This document shows positions 10,482 through 23,870 of a stretch of 64,000 nucleotides of DNA, in pieces. Numbering within the stretch: the first letter of the stretch is position 1; each line of letters begins with the position of its first letter. A program made the position numbers and the translations under genes. Origin of the DNA: Silurus meridionalis (lineage: Eukaryota; Chordata; Actinopteri; Siluriformes; Siluridae); contig NC_060892.1 in assembly GCF_014805685.1 (NCBI RefSeq), forward strand, positions 26,635,060 to 26,699,059, in the 5' to 3' direction. The notes below the pieces were generated by a model. The model saw nothing but the letters and a program-made list of their open reading frames with translations. It was not told the DNA's origin and searched no databases.

Positions 10482-12516
10482 AGAGGGGTCATAAACAGCA
10501 TGTATTTCAGACTATACTAGTTAGAGATGATTCACAGTGTTCTAGTCTGACAGTAATCCTTTGCCCTACTTCCCATGTGGGAGTGTGGAAATGATCATGT
10601 GACTCTCAAGAAACTACAAGTTTGTAGTCTATTACGTGGGTCGTGAATCGTCACTTAAGTCAGTTTGTAAATAATATGCAACAAAAATAAACATAAATCT
10701 GAGTTTAATAAGATGCTTATTTCACGTGTGTAGTGAAATAGAGTTGTAATGTTGAGATTATATATTTATTTATTGCTGCTGCAGGTCAGTCATTTTGCCC
10801 AGCAGTCATGTGATGTCCTTTTCAGCGTCCCTGGAGACTCCAGCAGACGTCATCCGAGCAGCCTGTGGTCCAGGAGATAAGTCATGGCCTCACATCATCT
10901 GTATGCGTGTTGAGAGAGCCCACTTTCGCAGAATCCACTTGCGCTGAGCTTCAATGCTGCGACTATTTGGGGGCGTTTAAAAACATTTGAGCAGCTCACA
11001 GGGTTTGTGTGTATTTGATGTAGGCTTGATGTTTTTATTTGATCTTGTCCAGTGGGATGCCAAAAACCTCCATATTGCATTAATTACTATAAGGATTATA
11101 AATCCGAGTATTGTAAATATAAACATTTTTGTTAAAACTGTATAGATAAAGTGTGTTGATGGAACTGAATCATTTGTTATAACGGTTATTCCTTCAGTGT
11201 ACAATTACAGAAGTTTAATAAAAAGCAGTTAAGTGTCACCTTAAAAAAGAGAAGCTTGAACATATGGAGTGCTGACAGTCTAACAATGTTCTGGCTTTCA
11301 GCCAATCAAATCCAAGGTAACGGTGAATTTTCTATTGAATGCTCTATTGTGTTCTAATCTCATCAACATGATCTCATCTCACTGACAAAAAGTTAACTGG
11401 TCTGGCCTTTTCCTCATATTCATTTTGACAGCAATGGCTCCATAATGGGGCATGTTCCAGCTCTGACCTCTGACATTCTCACTCATTATCTCTGTTCTAC
11501 ACATTTTTTAAAGTCAGAGATGGTATTTGGAAAGGAAAAATAGAGCCACAAAAGCACACAGTGCTGCCTGGGCCTCCGCAAACAGCAGGACAGGTCTGGA
11601 AATTTCATCTACTATGTGATTTTCCCTTTGAAAGGATTTTCACCTTCCCAGCAACCTTCTATGACTGTTGATTGGCGGCATGTGGCCGCGTTAATCTTTT
11701 TTCCCTCCAATATGAAGTGTGCTGGCGGGTTTCGAGGAAACAGAAAACGAATAGGCACAACACACACCCTGGTCACAAGGGAGCCCCTCCTGGAAACTGA
11801 ACCTCCACAAGCCTCATTAGCTTCTCTGGATATCTGATACCACGCAGTTCCTGCTCCTGAGTACTTCACAACAATTCTAGTGTGATGGCTGGAGGTAAAC
11901 AGATCAAATACAATTTTGATTAAATATATAATTTTTACAATTAAAAGATGTGGACAGAATCCAAATATGCACATAAAACCCAATAACTATAATGAGTTAT
12001 ATATTGGATCTGTATGGATTTGCTGAAGTCTGTCTAAATGAAATATTCCTGGAGGACATGCTGCCTTCAAAACCACACACTGATCAATTTTAGAGGTTAG
12101 AGGTTAGAGGTCCTCAAACGCTTTGCATGGTGCAGGTTTGCGTAATGCAGCTGATGACTCAGGAGTAGAGCTAATATTTTTCAGCACACTTTTTGTCTGC
12201 AGAAGGTACACAGGGTACATCACCTTTACGCTTTTATAACAGGTCAGTGTACTTCTCCCTCAGATATTTACACATGCCCTGTCATCTTACAGCCAACTGC
12301 TATTGGACTGGACAAGCTGCACCATTACAAAACTCTCAATACCCTGGTGGTGATATCATGAGCTGGAACACCACACACAGATCCAAAACCTTGCTGAGAA
12401 TTTACACCCACTTTAGGGACAACAAGCCCACTGATTGGTTACAAGGGATGAGTACAACACTCTGATTGAGTACGCAGAATTCATCTTTAGCAAGACAACT
12501 GGTCAGGCTGCAGATG

Positions 12517-12520
<4 letters not shown>
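10479..12520. other. 2 kb of unique non-coding-looking DNA
   Basis: No simple repeats. 11590-11840 is less AT-rich and carries open frames on both strands (123 codons minus, 73 plus) without recognisable domains. Conserved non-coding sequence is possible, but I cannot support a gene. Confidence 0.4.

Positions 12521-12556
<36 letters not shown>
12521..12556. repeat. (GT)18 microsatellite
   Basis: Pure GT run. Confidence 0.95.
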
Positions 12557-12558
<2 letters not shown>

Positions 12559-14875
12559 ACTCTGTTGGATCGGCACTGATGGGAATCGCAAGCTGTGTAC
12601 ACCCGCCCCCACAGGACTCCCTGAACCCTGCCGGGAAAGATTGCTCTCTCCTCACCCTGCTTTGTTTTTCATGCCATGCTGGAAACTGGTAGTGCTGCAA
12701 GATGTTCCCCAGCCCATGAAGCTGTTCTGTGCTTTAATAAATTTCTCCTGGCTGAACAAGCTCAGCATGGCATCTCGGCTATGCCACCGAACCCAACTGT
12801 ACAATGCACTGCACAACATTTAATCCCTGCTTGTTGTTTGGAAATGCAATATCTGGGAAGTTTCTCTTGTGCATCACAAATGATAAATATCCAAAAGCTT
12901 TAAGTGCTTAAAGGTACTTTATGTACATTATCTCTGGTCCAGAAGCTCCAGCAGGTGTCAGTGTGAGACAGTAAATTGTGGCTGTGTCCTCGTTATCTTG
13001 CTGTGTTGTTTAGTCTTTGTGGAGCAGAGGCAAGCAGCCAGGACAGGCTGAGGTAAATTCCTGAGCTCTTACATCAGTTCGCCAGTAGACTTTGACTCAT
13101 GAGAAGGCCAGACACGTTTTGGGGTCTTGTCTGAAACACCCTCCGCAGGAAACCAATGGGCCAGGCAGGCTAGACGTCTTGCTACTTGTCTGGATTCCCA
13201 ACATACTGATGTGTTGTTTTCTTCATGGTGTCTGGAAAATGTGTCTGGGAGTGAGAGTAATTTGACCAGGATACTATTTAGGTATCAGACAGATAATAGC
13301 TCGATGCAAGCAACAGATACTTGCAAGGCAAAGCAGATGTATTTTTAGATCAAATACTGATGTCAAGTGCATGGCATTGGCATGATGCATTATTTATTTA
13401 TTTGTTTATTTTCATATTACACTTACAGTCAAGCAGAGATCCAAATCTTATAGCTATCATTTAATCCATGATTTGCAGATTGCTTTATGTTTTTATTGGA
13501 GTGATGAAAAGTTCCAGCTGGACAATGCTGTGCTGGAGAGCTTGTTGCGGACATGTTTCATCACCTGAGGGAAACATTGCTGAGTCACTGCAAAACACGG
13601 CTCTATTCTGTGAGTCAGCGCTTCTTCCAGCAGCTCCTCCCTTTCCCTCTTATTTACTCTGGAACCTCTGGACCACATGTTTCCTTGAAACAGCAAAATC
13701 TAACCATTATCCAAAATGCACATGCCTGAAAGCATTCCTAAATCAGAATGTTTTGTTCCATTCCTGCAAAAGCATTTACAGAATTGAGTCGTGTTTTTGT
13801 GAGGGGCGTGTGGTGAGGTTCATCTGTACTGTAGCTCAGGCTGTAGAAGTGAGCTGTTCCTGTGCTTTTGGTGTGTCTGTGTCTGGGTTTCCCCTCTATT
13901 ACACATGTCTTTGCCTGAACACTCCACTGGGCAGCAGCTGAGGAGGGCTGAACCCTGTGGGGGCTGTTCAGGGAAATGCCTGAGCTGTTTTCTGGGTAGA
14001 TGTTTTTCACTGCTGATAAATAGCATTGCAGTCCATTTGCCTCATGCTGAGCTTTCCGTTCCTGATGTAGACAAGTGACCACCTGCACCCTCATTATTAT
14101 TTTCCACAAGAATGTGGGATATGTCATAATACAAATATTATATGAATAAATGATGCGTGTCACATCACCAATCTAAATATTAAATAAAAATAAAGCACAT
14201 TTTAAGCGCATTGTCCTTTACATCAAACTGCACGCACTGTCTACTTTAACTGGTGAACAATGGAAAGTGTTCTGGTTGTGTGTGTTACAGCATGGGATGG
14301 CAACCTGAACACAAACATCCAACAATTTCATCAGAGGACAATGTGATCTGCATCAGAAATCATCAGCACAGACCACTTACAAATCCAGCAGAACGATTTT
14401 AGCAGGATGGAGGACAAGCATCCAGTTTATAATCACCAACTCCTCTCACCTGGTTCATGCTGCAGTGCCTCTGTAAGCTCAGAGCAAAGACCTCCTGTCT
14501 ACAGGAATAACGATCCTCAACTACACGTGTTAACTGTGTAAAAGATCCATATATACTGTATAAATATATAAACGAGATGTGATTGCCAGAAGCAGGTGAT
14601 TTCTGCATAAATGCAGTTACTGTAACACCTCCCACTGTTTCTTTACTTTAACACGTGAGTAAATGAGAAGTGCAGGGTTTATGATGTGTATCTGAAGAAG
14701 ATCCTGCACACTCTTCCCTGCTCTCTTACTCTTTCTCTCTTTTTATCCTTTTCTTTATGTCTGTTATGAGCTCTGCAGAATCAGACATCACATACGCTTC
14801 ACACTCCTACCATAGCAGCATCTCTCTCCTTCACTGTGGAGGATTCTTTCTACTCACCCACCCACACACTCTGCC

Positions 14876-14880
<5 letters not shown>
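12557..14880. other. 2.3 kb of unique DNA without a recognised gene
   Basis: Contains a 157-codon open frame on + (13468-13941), overlapped by a 141-codon frame on the minus strand (13738-14163). Neither shows a domain, signal peptide or flanking splice pattern I can defend, and lengths like these are expected by chance in 64 kb. Confidence 0.4.

Positions 14881-14926
<46 letters not shown>
14881..14926. repeat. (GT)n microsatellite followed by a C-run
   Basis: 23 GT units; a homopolymer of nine C lies at 14957-14965. Confidence 0.95.
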
Positions 14927-14929
<3 letters not shown>

Positions 14930-14965
14930 CAGTGTAACCTTTTGCTTCAGAAAGCTCCCCCCCCC

Positions 14966-15771
14966 ACTCCCACCCTGTTCTCACTCACAGAGCAAAATAT
15001 GAGAGTGATTACTCGCCTGACCTTTATTCTGTTGAGCTTGTGCGAGTCACGGATTAGATAATGCCCTGCTGCTCGAGAAGCATCATGCTCTTCTGCAGTA
15101 CTATCCTGCTACATTACTCATCATGTCTCTTTTCTGAACTCTTTTTTATTTGTATTTTACTCATCTCTGTGGTTGATGCGGGGGATTGAAAAGCCTCTGC
15201 ATTTCATTTTAGCATTAACGTTTTAATCAGATTTCACCTGCAAGGCGTCACGATTACTGGACTGGAAATCCAACCTGGTTTAATAAGTCAGTGCTGTTCA
15301 TCAACGTGGACAACATGATAATAAACTTTGATCCATATGCCATAATGTTGCTCAGGAAAGATCAGATCCTCTGGTTGAAGTCCATTCTGTTAATAACTCC
15401 AACTTCCCAAGAACTCCATATCACTATTACACTTTACAGTCATGTGTAAAGCATTTCAGTGAAGCGGGACTCTACATGACCAACTTTCATTTTCACTCTG
15501 TTTCTCTGAAAATGAATTTGCAGCTACACATGTGTGAAACTACATTTACATGGAGATTATACATTAACTATAAAAACAAGCATATAAAAAAAAACAATGC
15601 TGTGAAACATGCAAAGAGCATTTATTTCCCAATCATATTTACACATGAGTGAGACGTGTGAGAGAAACACTCGAGTCCTGGATTCTTTCCATTTCATTCC
15701 AGGAAAAAGAAAGTGTTTGAAATGAAATGAAAGCACCGTCATTTCCTTTAACTTCAAGAATGTAAGGTAAT

Positions 15772-15772
<1 letters not shown>
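14966..15772. other. Non-coding DNA, nothing recognised
   Basis: AT-rich unique sequence, no supported open frame. Confidence 0.4.

Positions 15773-15834
<62 letters not shown>
15773..15834. repeat. (AC)31 microsatellite
   Basis: Pure CA run, 20 bases before a dispersed-repeat fragment. Confidence 0.95.
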
Positions 15835-15836
<2 letters not shown>

Positions 15837-15854
15837 GTCACCTCTGAACATCTA

Positions 15855-15934
15855 AAGGGCCCAGCAGTAGCAGCTTGGTGATGGTGGGATTCAAACTTGT
15901 GACCTTCCAATCGAAAGTCCTTAAACACTGAGCT
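15855..15934 (+). repeat. Fragment of the 'AAGGGCCTTGCTCAAGGGCC' teleost repeat family
   Basis: AAAGGGCCCAGCAGTAGCAG, CTTGGTGATGGTGGGATTC, GACCTTCCAATCGAAAGTCC and TTAAACACTGAGCT match the distal part of a repeat very common in fish. A longer copy is at 34911-35022 in the same orientation. Confidence 0.65.
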
Positions 15935-15964
15935 GTGTGCAGAGTTTTAGGAAAATACCAATCA

Positions 15965-16230
15965 GATACAGAGCAAAAATATTGGCACCCATGATCATGT
16001 CATTTATTTATGATGATTATCTGCAACAAAAAAAACAACAAAAAAATGTCTTGCATGTGCAAGTAAGTGTAAGGTGTAAGTCCAGGGAACACCTCCTTCG
16101 GCAGATATCTTCCAAGCACTTTTTTGTAGCCTGCTCTGTTTAAAACACATTTTCTTGCAGAACCTTCAGACAGCAGCTCTGAGATAATCTTGGGACGTCC
16201 TGCATATGCACCATATTTAAGACCTTCATA
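15965..16230 (-). mobile_element. Possible second Tc1-like transposon fragment
   Basis: CAGAGCAAAAATATTGGCAC at about 15969 resembles the terminal sequence of some fish Tc1-like elements. On the minus strand about 16150-16205 encodes GRPKIISELLSEGSARK, where GRPK fits the GRPR-type motif between the two DNA-binding halves of Tc1 transposases. The evidence is thin and the element is badly decayed. Confidence 0.35.
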
Positions 16231-17108
16231 CCTACAAAGCCTCGGTTTTGTAATACTGTAATGCTGACGATAATAATAAGTATTGATACATGATATTTAA
16301 CTTCTAATTAATTTGTAAGCAATCGACATATTTATCTTACGTAATGTATTTGATCAGCAAACATACAGATAATGAAGGAGAAATGAAAAGGATTAGTTAT
16401 TAATTACTCCATTAGTAAAAAATAATTAATTCCCTCAGTTGAAAAGATTTACTTTTTAAACTCAATCAGCTCTTTTTGGAGAACATGGTGCCAGTGTTCC
16501 ACACTCTGTTGTCAAAAAGAGCTCGATGTCACATTCTGTACTGTTTTCCCGTTTACACCCTTTTTACTGAAACGCAATAAACATGGCACGAGACGCAGCA
16601 GAAAAGTTTCCACCACAGGCGTTCCTGCAGTGTGCAGATACCCATATTTGGATAGAGAATGTAATCATCCAAACTGAAGCTTTTTATTAAAATCAGTATC
16701 ATTCCTTAAATGCTTTTCTTTAGTTAGATCTGTGCAATACAGCCTCTGCTTTGCATTCTTTACTCTGCATGATTAATCATTAAAAAATGAAAGGGTGTCT
16801 GCAGGACAACAGGGTTACAGAACATGTAGTTCCTGCCTCCCTGCCCCTGACTGTAGGAAGTGTGTTGCCCTGTGTGCCACTCCTTTGTCCTCATACTTGC
16901 ACACACACACCTTGTACTGTGAGCATCAGGAATGAGTTAGTAACAGGTCTGGAATGTGGTGCATGATACTCGAAAACCTGAGACGTATTTATGGAAAGAA
17001 TCACTGGAACTTGATTAGGCGACACTTTGGTGACCTTTTTTTGTTCAGTGTAAAGAAACACGTAAGAATGAAAAGAATGTACCGTATCTGCTGTGAGGTG
17101 CAGAAATA

Positions 17109-17113
<5 letters not shown>
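16231..17113. other. Non-coding DNA, nothing recognised
   Basis: AT-rich unique sequence. Confidence 0.4.

Positions 17114-17161
<48 letters not shown>
17114..17161. repeat. (GA)n microsatellite
   Basis: About 22 GA units with one interruption near the 3' end. Confidence 0.95.
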
Positions 17162-19568
17162 TGTCCTCATCAGAAGAATCTTAAATGACTTTGTCCCTGC
17201 ACAGACAGTGGACGTGAACATGCAGACAGGATGTGCATCATTTCCACCAGCCGTCTGGTCTGGAGTTCTATCTGAGGAATGTGAATGCTGTTACAGTTTA
17301 ACCTGCACTGCTATTGTTCTTCTGTTCATCTCACAGACTTGTGAAACTTTAGATCATAGAAATGTGCAAGGTATAAAATAAATATGAAACATAATTAATG
17401 ATGTGCATGAGGTCGGCCTTTAGATCACTGTCCATTTATTTTTATGTCCTTTTAGCCTGGAGTCTTTATCCTGACCTGCTTCCTAAAACCACTGCCTGAT
17501 TTGGGTTCCTTTTCATGTTTTTCATAAAGATTCTTTTTCTCCTGCATTATAAATAAGCCCCAGTGGAATTTGTCCTGGGAATGTTCTGCCCTGTGAGGAA
17601 TCTTCTCGAGGTGATCCTGCAGTCATGCTTGTGCAGCTGTCAGACAGACGGTGCTGCAGATCTCTGTGCACACACACTACTGTAGAAGGACAATCTATCA
17701 GGCTGGACCACCTTCTTTTTGTTTGTATTCCAATCCTGATATGGCACTATGTGTGGTCCTCTGCCAGAATTTGGGCTTTAAAACCACTGTATGTTCTGCA
17801 GATATCAGAAGGCCTCGTGCCTCCAATCGTCACATGTTATTATCAGCTGCGGTGCTATCTGCGATCTGTCCGGAGAACACGCCGTGCCAGCGCTGATCTG
17901 TGACCTATTCATTCTCTCAGCTGCTGACACTCGTGTAGTTTAATCAAAGACATGCTCTCATCAAGGTTCCATGTGGCTCTGCAGCACAGAGTTTCAGTTC
18001 CTATCGACATCTGAGATTTTCCCTGGTGTTTGTTCTGCAGTGTAACGGAACGATGTTCAGAACTTGATGTTTGTGTTAAAAGGTTCAGACGTCATTATTC
18101 TGTAAAAACAGCTCTGTGCAGAAATCAATACAATTCTACATGTACAATCAAACTAACAGGATCTGATTTGAGTTTGAATGAATAGTTTTATCCATACATA
18201 TGAAGATTCCTAGAATGTAAATTATTGATCTAATCTGTGAGAAGTTAGGGTTAGGGTGTTGGCTGGCTGTGACCCTTGTGTGGCCCCGGGGAGCAGCAGC
18301 TCGACAGTAATCAGCCCCATAAACCTGCTCAGGCCTCCATCAGTTAAACCAACAAGGAGCTGCGTCTCTTCTCAGGCTGGCGCGTTACTTTCTAGCACTT
18401 TCAGGAGTGTGTGTTCCCACACTCTCTTCTTCTTCCCCCATATTTCTCCACTCACACTCCCTCTGTCTCTCATCATTCCTGTCCTATCACATTCCTTTTT
18501 CTTCTCTATACAGTTTCAGTTCTGTATAGTTCGAGCGATTAACATCATGTAGTGTGTTTTCTGGAAGCTTGTGAAACGTATAAATCCTGTTTAAATGAGT
18601 ATAATTGCACAGAATAAAATATGCAGTTCCTGTTTACAGGAAGAAAAATGTAAATGTGATGTAGGATGTGTTTTTGATATGATTATGAGCTCTACATGCT
18701 GTGGTCTTCAGTTTAGCTCTGCATGCTGACTGCTCTCCCATGACCTGCAGTGGAGGTGTTAATCCTGGGAGGTCACGACGGAGTTGCCTTCTGAAACAGA
18801 CTGCTAGATCTGACACCTGGTCTGTGGTGTGAGTTTTTTCCCAGCAGTTCGAACCCTGGCCCGTGATTGAGAGAAGGCAGAGTGTGAAGTTTAATATCTT
18901 TTATTTACCCTGTCATTATCACTCACACACTTTACTCCACCGCTCATGACAGAACGAACTGCATGAGCGAGCGATTCAACTCTGTGTTTGCAGTCTGTTT
19001 AGCAAGACTGCAGCTCAGATCTGAAGGTCTTGCATGTGCACCAGATAAGTTTCAGTGAAAGACTTTTAGAAAGCCATTATTTATATACCGCTTCAAATAA
19101 AGTTTGTGTGTTTTTTTACATATTACAGAAAGATACGACACACTGCGGTTCTGTTTGTGCTTCTGCGCTGTGCAGCAGGTGGATGTGTTCTTATCACTAT
19201 CGTGTTCATTACTCATGCTCTTCTGCTCTATTTGACCTTTTTTGTGTGGCTCAATGTGTGGTCCTGTTCTGCCTCTTTAAAAGGCACGGTGCCAGTCGAC
19301 TTCCCAAAACAAAGAGTGGGGAATTTTTACTTTAGCACAAACCTGGGTCATGACTTTCACACTCACATTTATTTATCTTTTCTCTCTTCCAGTAAGCTGA
19401 AACGTGCACAATCATCACCTCTCTCATAACACGGGACTTTATATAACTACTACTCATATCAGAAATGTGTACACTGAAATGTGAAGTAACACAATGTGAC
19501 ACATAACATAATATTATCAAATACTCACAACACATTTTACTAAGCACACCTGTACACCTGCTCACTCG
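17162..19568. other. 2.4 kb of unique DNA without a recognised gene
   Basis: Holds a short TTAGGG-like run (18245-18257) and a pyrimidine-rich patch at about 18420-18510. The open frames (up to 107 codons) show no family features. Confidence 0.4.
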
Positions 19569-19886
19569 TACTGCTATACAATCATTTCTACACAAAATAC
19601 TGCTATACAATCATTTCTACACAAAATACTGCTATACAATCATTTCTACACAAAATACTGATATACAATCATTTCTACACAAAATACTGCTATACAATCA
19701 TTTCTACACAAAATACTGCTATACAATCATTTCTACACAAAATACTACAAAATACTGCTATACAATCATTTCCACACAAAATACTGCTATACAATCATTT
19801 CTACACAAAATACTGCTATACAATCATTTCTACACAAAATACTGCTATACAATCATTTCTACACAAAATACTGCTATACACTCATT
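19569..19886. repeat. 29-bp minisatellite
   Basis: Ten full copies and two partial ones of a 29-base unit starting TACTGCTATACAATC. Unit starts are at 19569, 19598, 19627, 19656, 19685, 19714, 19753, 19782, 19811, 19840 and 19869; a 10-base partial duplication at 19743 breaks the phase. Copies are almost identical, which points to recent expansion. Confidence 0.97.
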
Positions 19887-20264
19887 GGACTGCAGAATGG
19901 TGTGTAGTAAAAGTGAAAGCTTGTTGCAGAAACACAATAATTTGAGGTTTGATTGAATGTAATTCACTGGAATGTGTTTGCTTTAATTGAATCTCCTGCT
20001 AAATAAATATAAATATTATCAAATGCGGTGTGTTTTTAATGAACTTTTGACTAGTGTGTGTTTACTGCATGTTTATTCACCACAGAAAGTTTACCACAGA
20101 TAATCTGAAGAATTTCCTAGAAGAGCAGAACTTTTCTGACCCAGATCAGATAAATCAGAACCATGTGCTGGAATTTGACCCACACTTTCTTTGTAATTGT
20201 TGTTACTGATGGTGAACATGGAACTGTTGAAGCTTTTCACACTTTACACACATTACAGTGTGTG

Positions 20265-20266
<2 letters not shown>
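19887..20266. other. Non-coding DNA, nothing recognised
   Basis: Unique AT-rich sequence. Confidence 0.35.

Positions 20267-20320
<54 letters not shown>
20267..20320. repeat. (GT)n microsatellite
   Basis: Pure run of about 26 units; a degenerate GT start lies just upstream. Confidence 0.95.
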
Positions 20321-20321
<1 letters not shown>

Positions 20322-21541
20322 TTACAGCGAGGACAGAGTTCCATCCGTTTTATTTAACATGTTATTATACGTATCTCTGTGCTCCTGTCACACTTACCTG
20401 CCTGAAGCAGTGTGAGATCCCTCACTGTAAGGAGGTGTGATTGATGGAACGGCTGTTCCTGAGCTCAGGTGAGATCGTTCACCATCGAGTCTTTGATTTC
20501 TCACTGCTGTTCTCTCACCTTTTATCCTGTTAATTGTTTGTTCTCTTATCACTGCTCCTACCTGATGATGGACTCAGGGTGTTAAAACAGTCTCTGTTTG
20601 GTTACTAACAGCAATTAATTGATGTTAATGGGAGATTTCCTCCACGCTAATCAACATCTCCACACATCACATGCTCTTAAAAAAGAAATGTCAGAGTGCA
20701 GACACCAAGGTGTGTAATATAATACAATACTTTTTGATTTGACATTATGCAGATAATAAGATTAATAGCCAGGAGATAATTTGATGCAACTTACACTAAC
20801 GCTGCTAATGGACTCAGACACACATTACACATCTGGATTTTTTATTTATTTACAAATTCCTAATCCATGACCTGTGCACTGTGTGTATAAACATACACAC
20901 ACACACACACACTGACACTAACTGGCAAAGGGAAAATGTCTGTAAAAATATTAATTGTATATTGTATATATTTGTATATAAAACTTTTTATACTCATATT
21001 TCAGTGTATAAAATTCTACTATTAATACTTTAGAACATTTTCATGTTTTTCCAGATTTAATTTAGTGCAGTGTGTAAATTAAAGGATAACTGCATCTGAT
21101 TGGCTCTGCACCTGCACAATGATAATAAAGGTCAATCTAATCTCATTTTTACAAATCAATAAAAAATGTAAAATAAAAACAGAACAAAACTGATGTAATT
21201 ATTAAAACCGTCCCAGTTCTGTAACTGTAACTGTTCTGTATATTGTTGTAGGAATTTCCTCAAAATCTGGAAGAGAAATATTTGTATGTTGCTTTTTCTT
21301 TCCCATACAAACTATACAGCTTTCCTACACCAATGACATAAACAGATGTTTCTTTTCTCTGGTTTATCAGCATTGTGTGTCTCGGGGTTGTGTGTCTCAG
21401 GATGGTGGGAAGAGAGTTCGATCCTCAGACTCAGAGCTTCTGAGATGAAGCTTTCACACCTGCACAGCTGAGTCACTAGCAGGGGGCAAGAGGTTGAAAC
21501 TGGGGTCAGTGGGAGATAATTAAAGGCTCTTGTTTTACAGG

Positions 21542-21543
<2 letters not shown>
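20321..21543. other. Non-coding DNA with one short (AC)n
   Basis: AT-rich; (AC)9 at 20895-20912. No gene seen. Confidence 0.4.

Positions 21544-21606
<63 letters not shown>
21544..21606. repeat. (GT)31 microsatellite
   Basis: Pure run followed by a T-run (about 21618-21627) and a C-rich stretch (21659-21676). Confidence 0.95.
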
Positions 21607-21608
<2 letters not shown>

Positions 21609-21761
21609 GAAGCCTTCTTTTTTTTTACTTCTCTTTGGAGTAAAGGTGTGAAAAGCAACCCCCCCCACCCACCCCCGATACACACACACTAAAGAAGGTG
21701 GAATTAAATAAACGTCTGCTGCTAACTGCTCAGACGCCATGGAAGAAGAAGCCTGCTGTGC

Positions 21762-21765
<4 letters not shown>

Positions 21766-21816
<51 letters not shown>
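21766..21816. repeat. (GT)25 microsatellite
   Basis: Pure run, 160 bases after the preceding GT tract. Confidence 0.95.
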
Positions 21817-22533
<717 letters not shown>

Positions 22534-22629
22534 CAGTACAACAGTTAAATGGAAAGGCACTGCTCAGTGGATTGAACACTCATCTGTGGGGCTGCAGTGA
22601 CTCACTCACTTTTTTCACTGAGCCAGAAT

Positions 22630-22630
<1 letters not shown>

Positions 22631-22689
<59 letters not shown>
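22631..22689. repeat. (AC)29 microsatellite
   Basis: Pure run inverted relative to the preceding GT tract. Confidence 0.97.
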
Positions 22690-22690
<1 letters not shown>

Positions 22691-22910
22691 CCCTGAGCTG
22701 CACACAATGCCGCTGATACCCTTCTGTTCATCACCCACACACTTGTACTTGATGTTTTTACCCTCTGTCCCTCTCGATCTCATCACTCCTCTCATTCTGC
22801 ATCATTCACAATTCCCATTAGTTATTCACATCATTACACACCTCATCTTTAGAGGGAAAGTATCACATTACCTCTGCATTTACTGACACATTTAAAGTGA
22901 ATTGACAGAC

Positions 22911-22976
22911 CCAGACCTGTTCCATCACAACACTGCCCCTGTACACAAAGCCAGCTGCATGAAGAGCTGCTTTCCA
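22911..22976 (+). mobile_element. Tc1-like transposase fragment
   Basis: In frame on the + strand the DNA reads PDLFHHNTAPVHKASCMKSC. This matches the second catalytic-aspartate region of fish Tc1 transposases (QHDNAPVHKASSMK type). The catalytic Asp is Asn here and the neighbouring Asn is Thr, so the copy is dead. No terminal repeats are visible near it. Confidence 0.6.
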
Positions 22977-23582
22977 TGCAGGTTTCTGCAGCTACTGAAC
23001 AGTCAGAGATCAGCAGAACCTTCATGGTCCAGTTAACACTGTTTGCACTCTGGTTTCTGTAAAAAAAAATGTGTAAACACTCCTAGAACGTTTCTGCAAC
23101 GTCTCCATACCAGTTGTTTTCGTCTGACTGTAAGAAATACTCCAGTCTCGAGTACAGCAGGTGTAATAACGAGGAGGTTTCAGAAAGGTCACAGTGTTTA
23201 TTCTTGAACTTTCTGAGTTAGCTCAAACTTTTCTTTATTGCTCACACGATGCACATGAAGTGAGTAAGAAGGAGAAAGTAAGACCACTTGATTTGATTTG
23301 AGGGAACTTCCCTCCACATGAAGCAGGAAATCTGATTTGAAAGGACGCTCCTCTAAATGAAGCTCTCTTTTCATTGTCTTCTCAGAACTGTGTGTGTGCC
23401 TCATTCTCTCATTTACTGATCTGACTTCTGATTCAGAAAACTACAGAAAACATGACTGATGAAGAAACCAGGAAAGATCAACTGTAACCTGCAGCTCTGC
23501 ATCTGATTCTCCTCCACACCTGAAGGTGAAGGTGGAGAATCTTTTAGAAAACAAACAAGATATTTTGCACAGTTTAACCTCT

Positions 23583-23584
<2 letters not shown>
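22977..23584. other. Non-coding DNA, nothing recognised
   Basis: Unique sequence; short open frames only. Confidence 0.35.

Positions 23585-23633
<49 letters not shown>
23585..23633. repeat. (AC)24 microsatellite
   Basis: Pure run. Confidence 0.95.
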
Positions 23634-23636
<3 letters not shown>

Positions 23637-23815
23637 TGTGAGGACATGTTGCAGTTTCTGTTTTATGGTTTTATTGCCGGTTGCTAGGTAACAGAATGAA
23701 CACTGTCAGTGTATAAAGTATAGACGAGGTGTTGTTGTGGATGTGAGTGTACCTGTTCATTTTGCACTCGTTTGTTTTCCCTCTCTTTTTCCCTCCTTAT
23801 GCTCACTCATTGTGG

Positions 23816-23817
<2 letters not shown>

Positions 23818-23869
<52 letters not shown>
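23818..23869. repeat. (GT)26 microsatellite
   Basis: Pure run followed by a six-G run. It is inverted relative to the (AC)n tract 185 bases upstream. Confidence 0.95.

Positions 23870-23870
<1 letters not shown>

Noticed and set aside
11612..11983. Minus-strand product ending ENPFKGKIT, resembling the ENPFKDKK tail of G-protein gamma subunits such as Gng7
   Set aside because: No CAAX cysteine follows and the residues before it do not match any gamma subunit; judged a chance match.
13468..13941. 157-codon + frame with Cys-rich product
   Set aside because: No signal peptide, domain or cysteine spacing recognised, and an equally long minus frame overlaps it; not supported as a gene.
18843..18865. 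GTTCGAACCC word resembling a tRNA T-arm or B box
   Set aside because: No matching A box, cloverleaf or acceptor stem nearby; could be a SINE scrap at most.
19569..19886. CRISPR-like array of 29-bp repeats
   Set aside because: Units are directly adjacent with no spacers, and the DNA is vertebrate.
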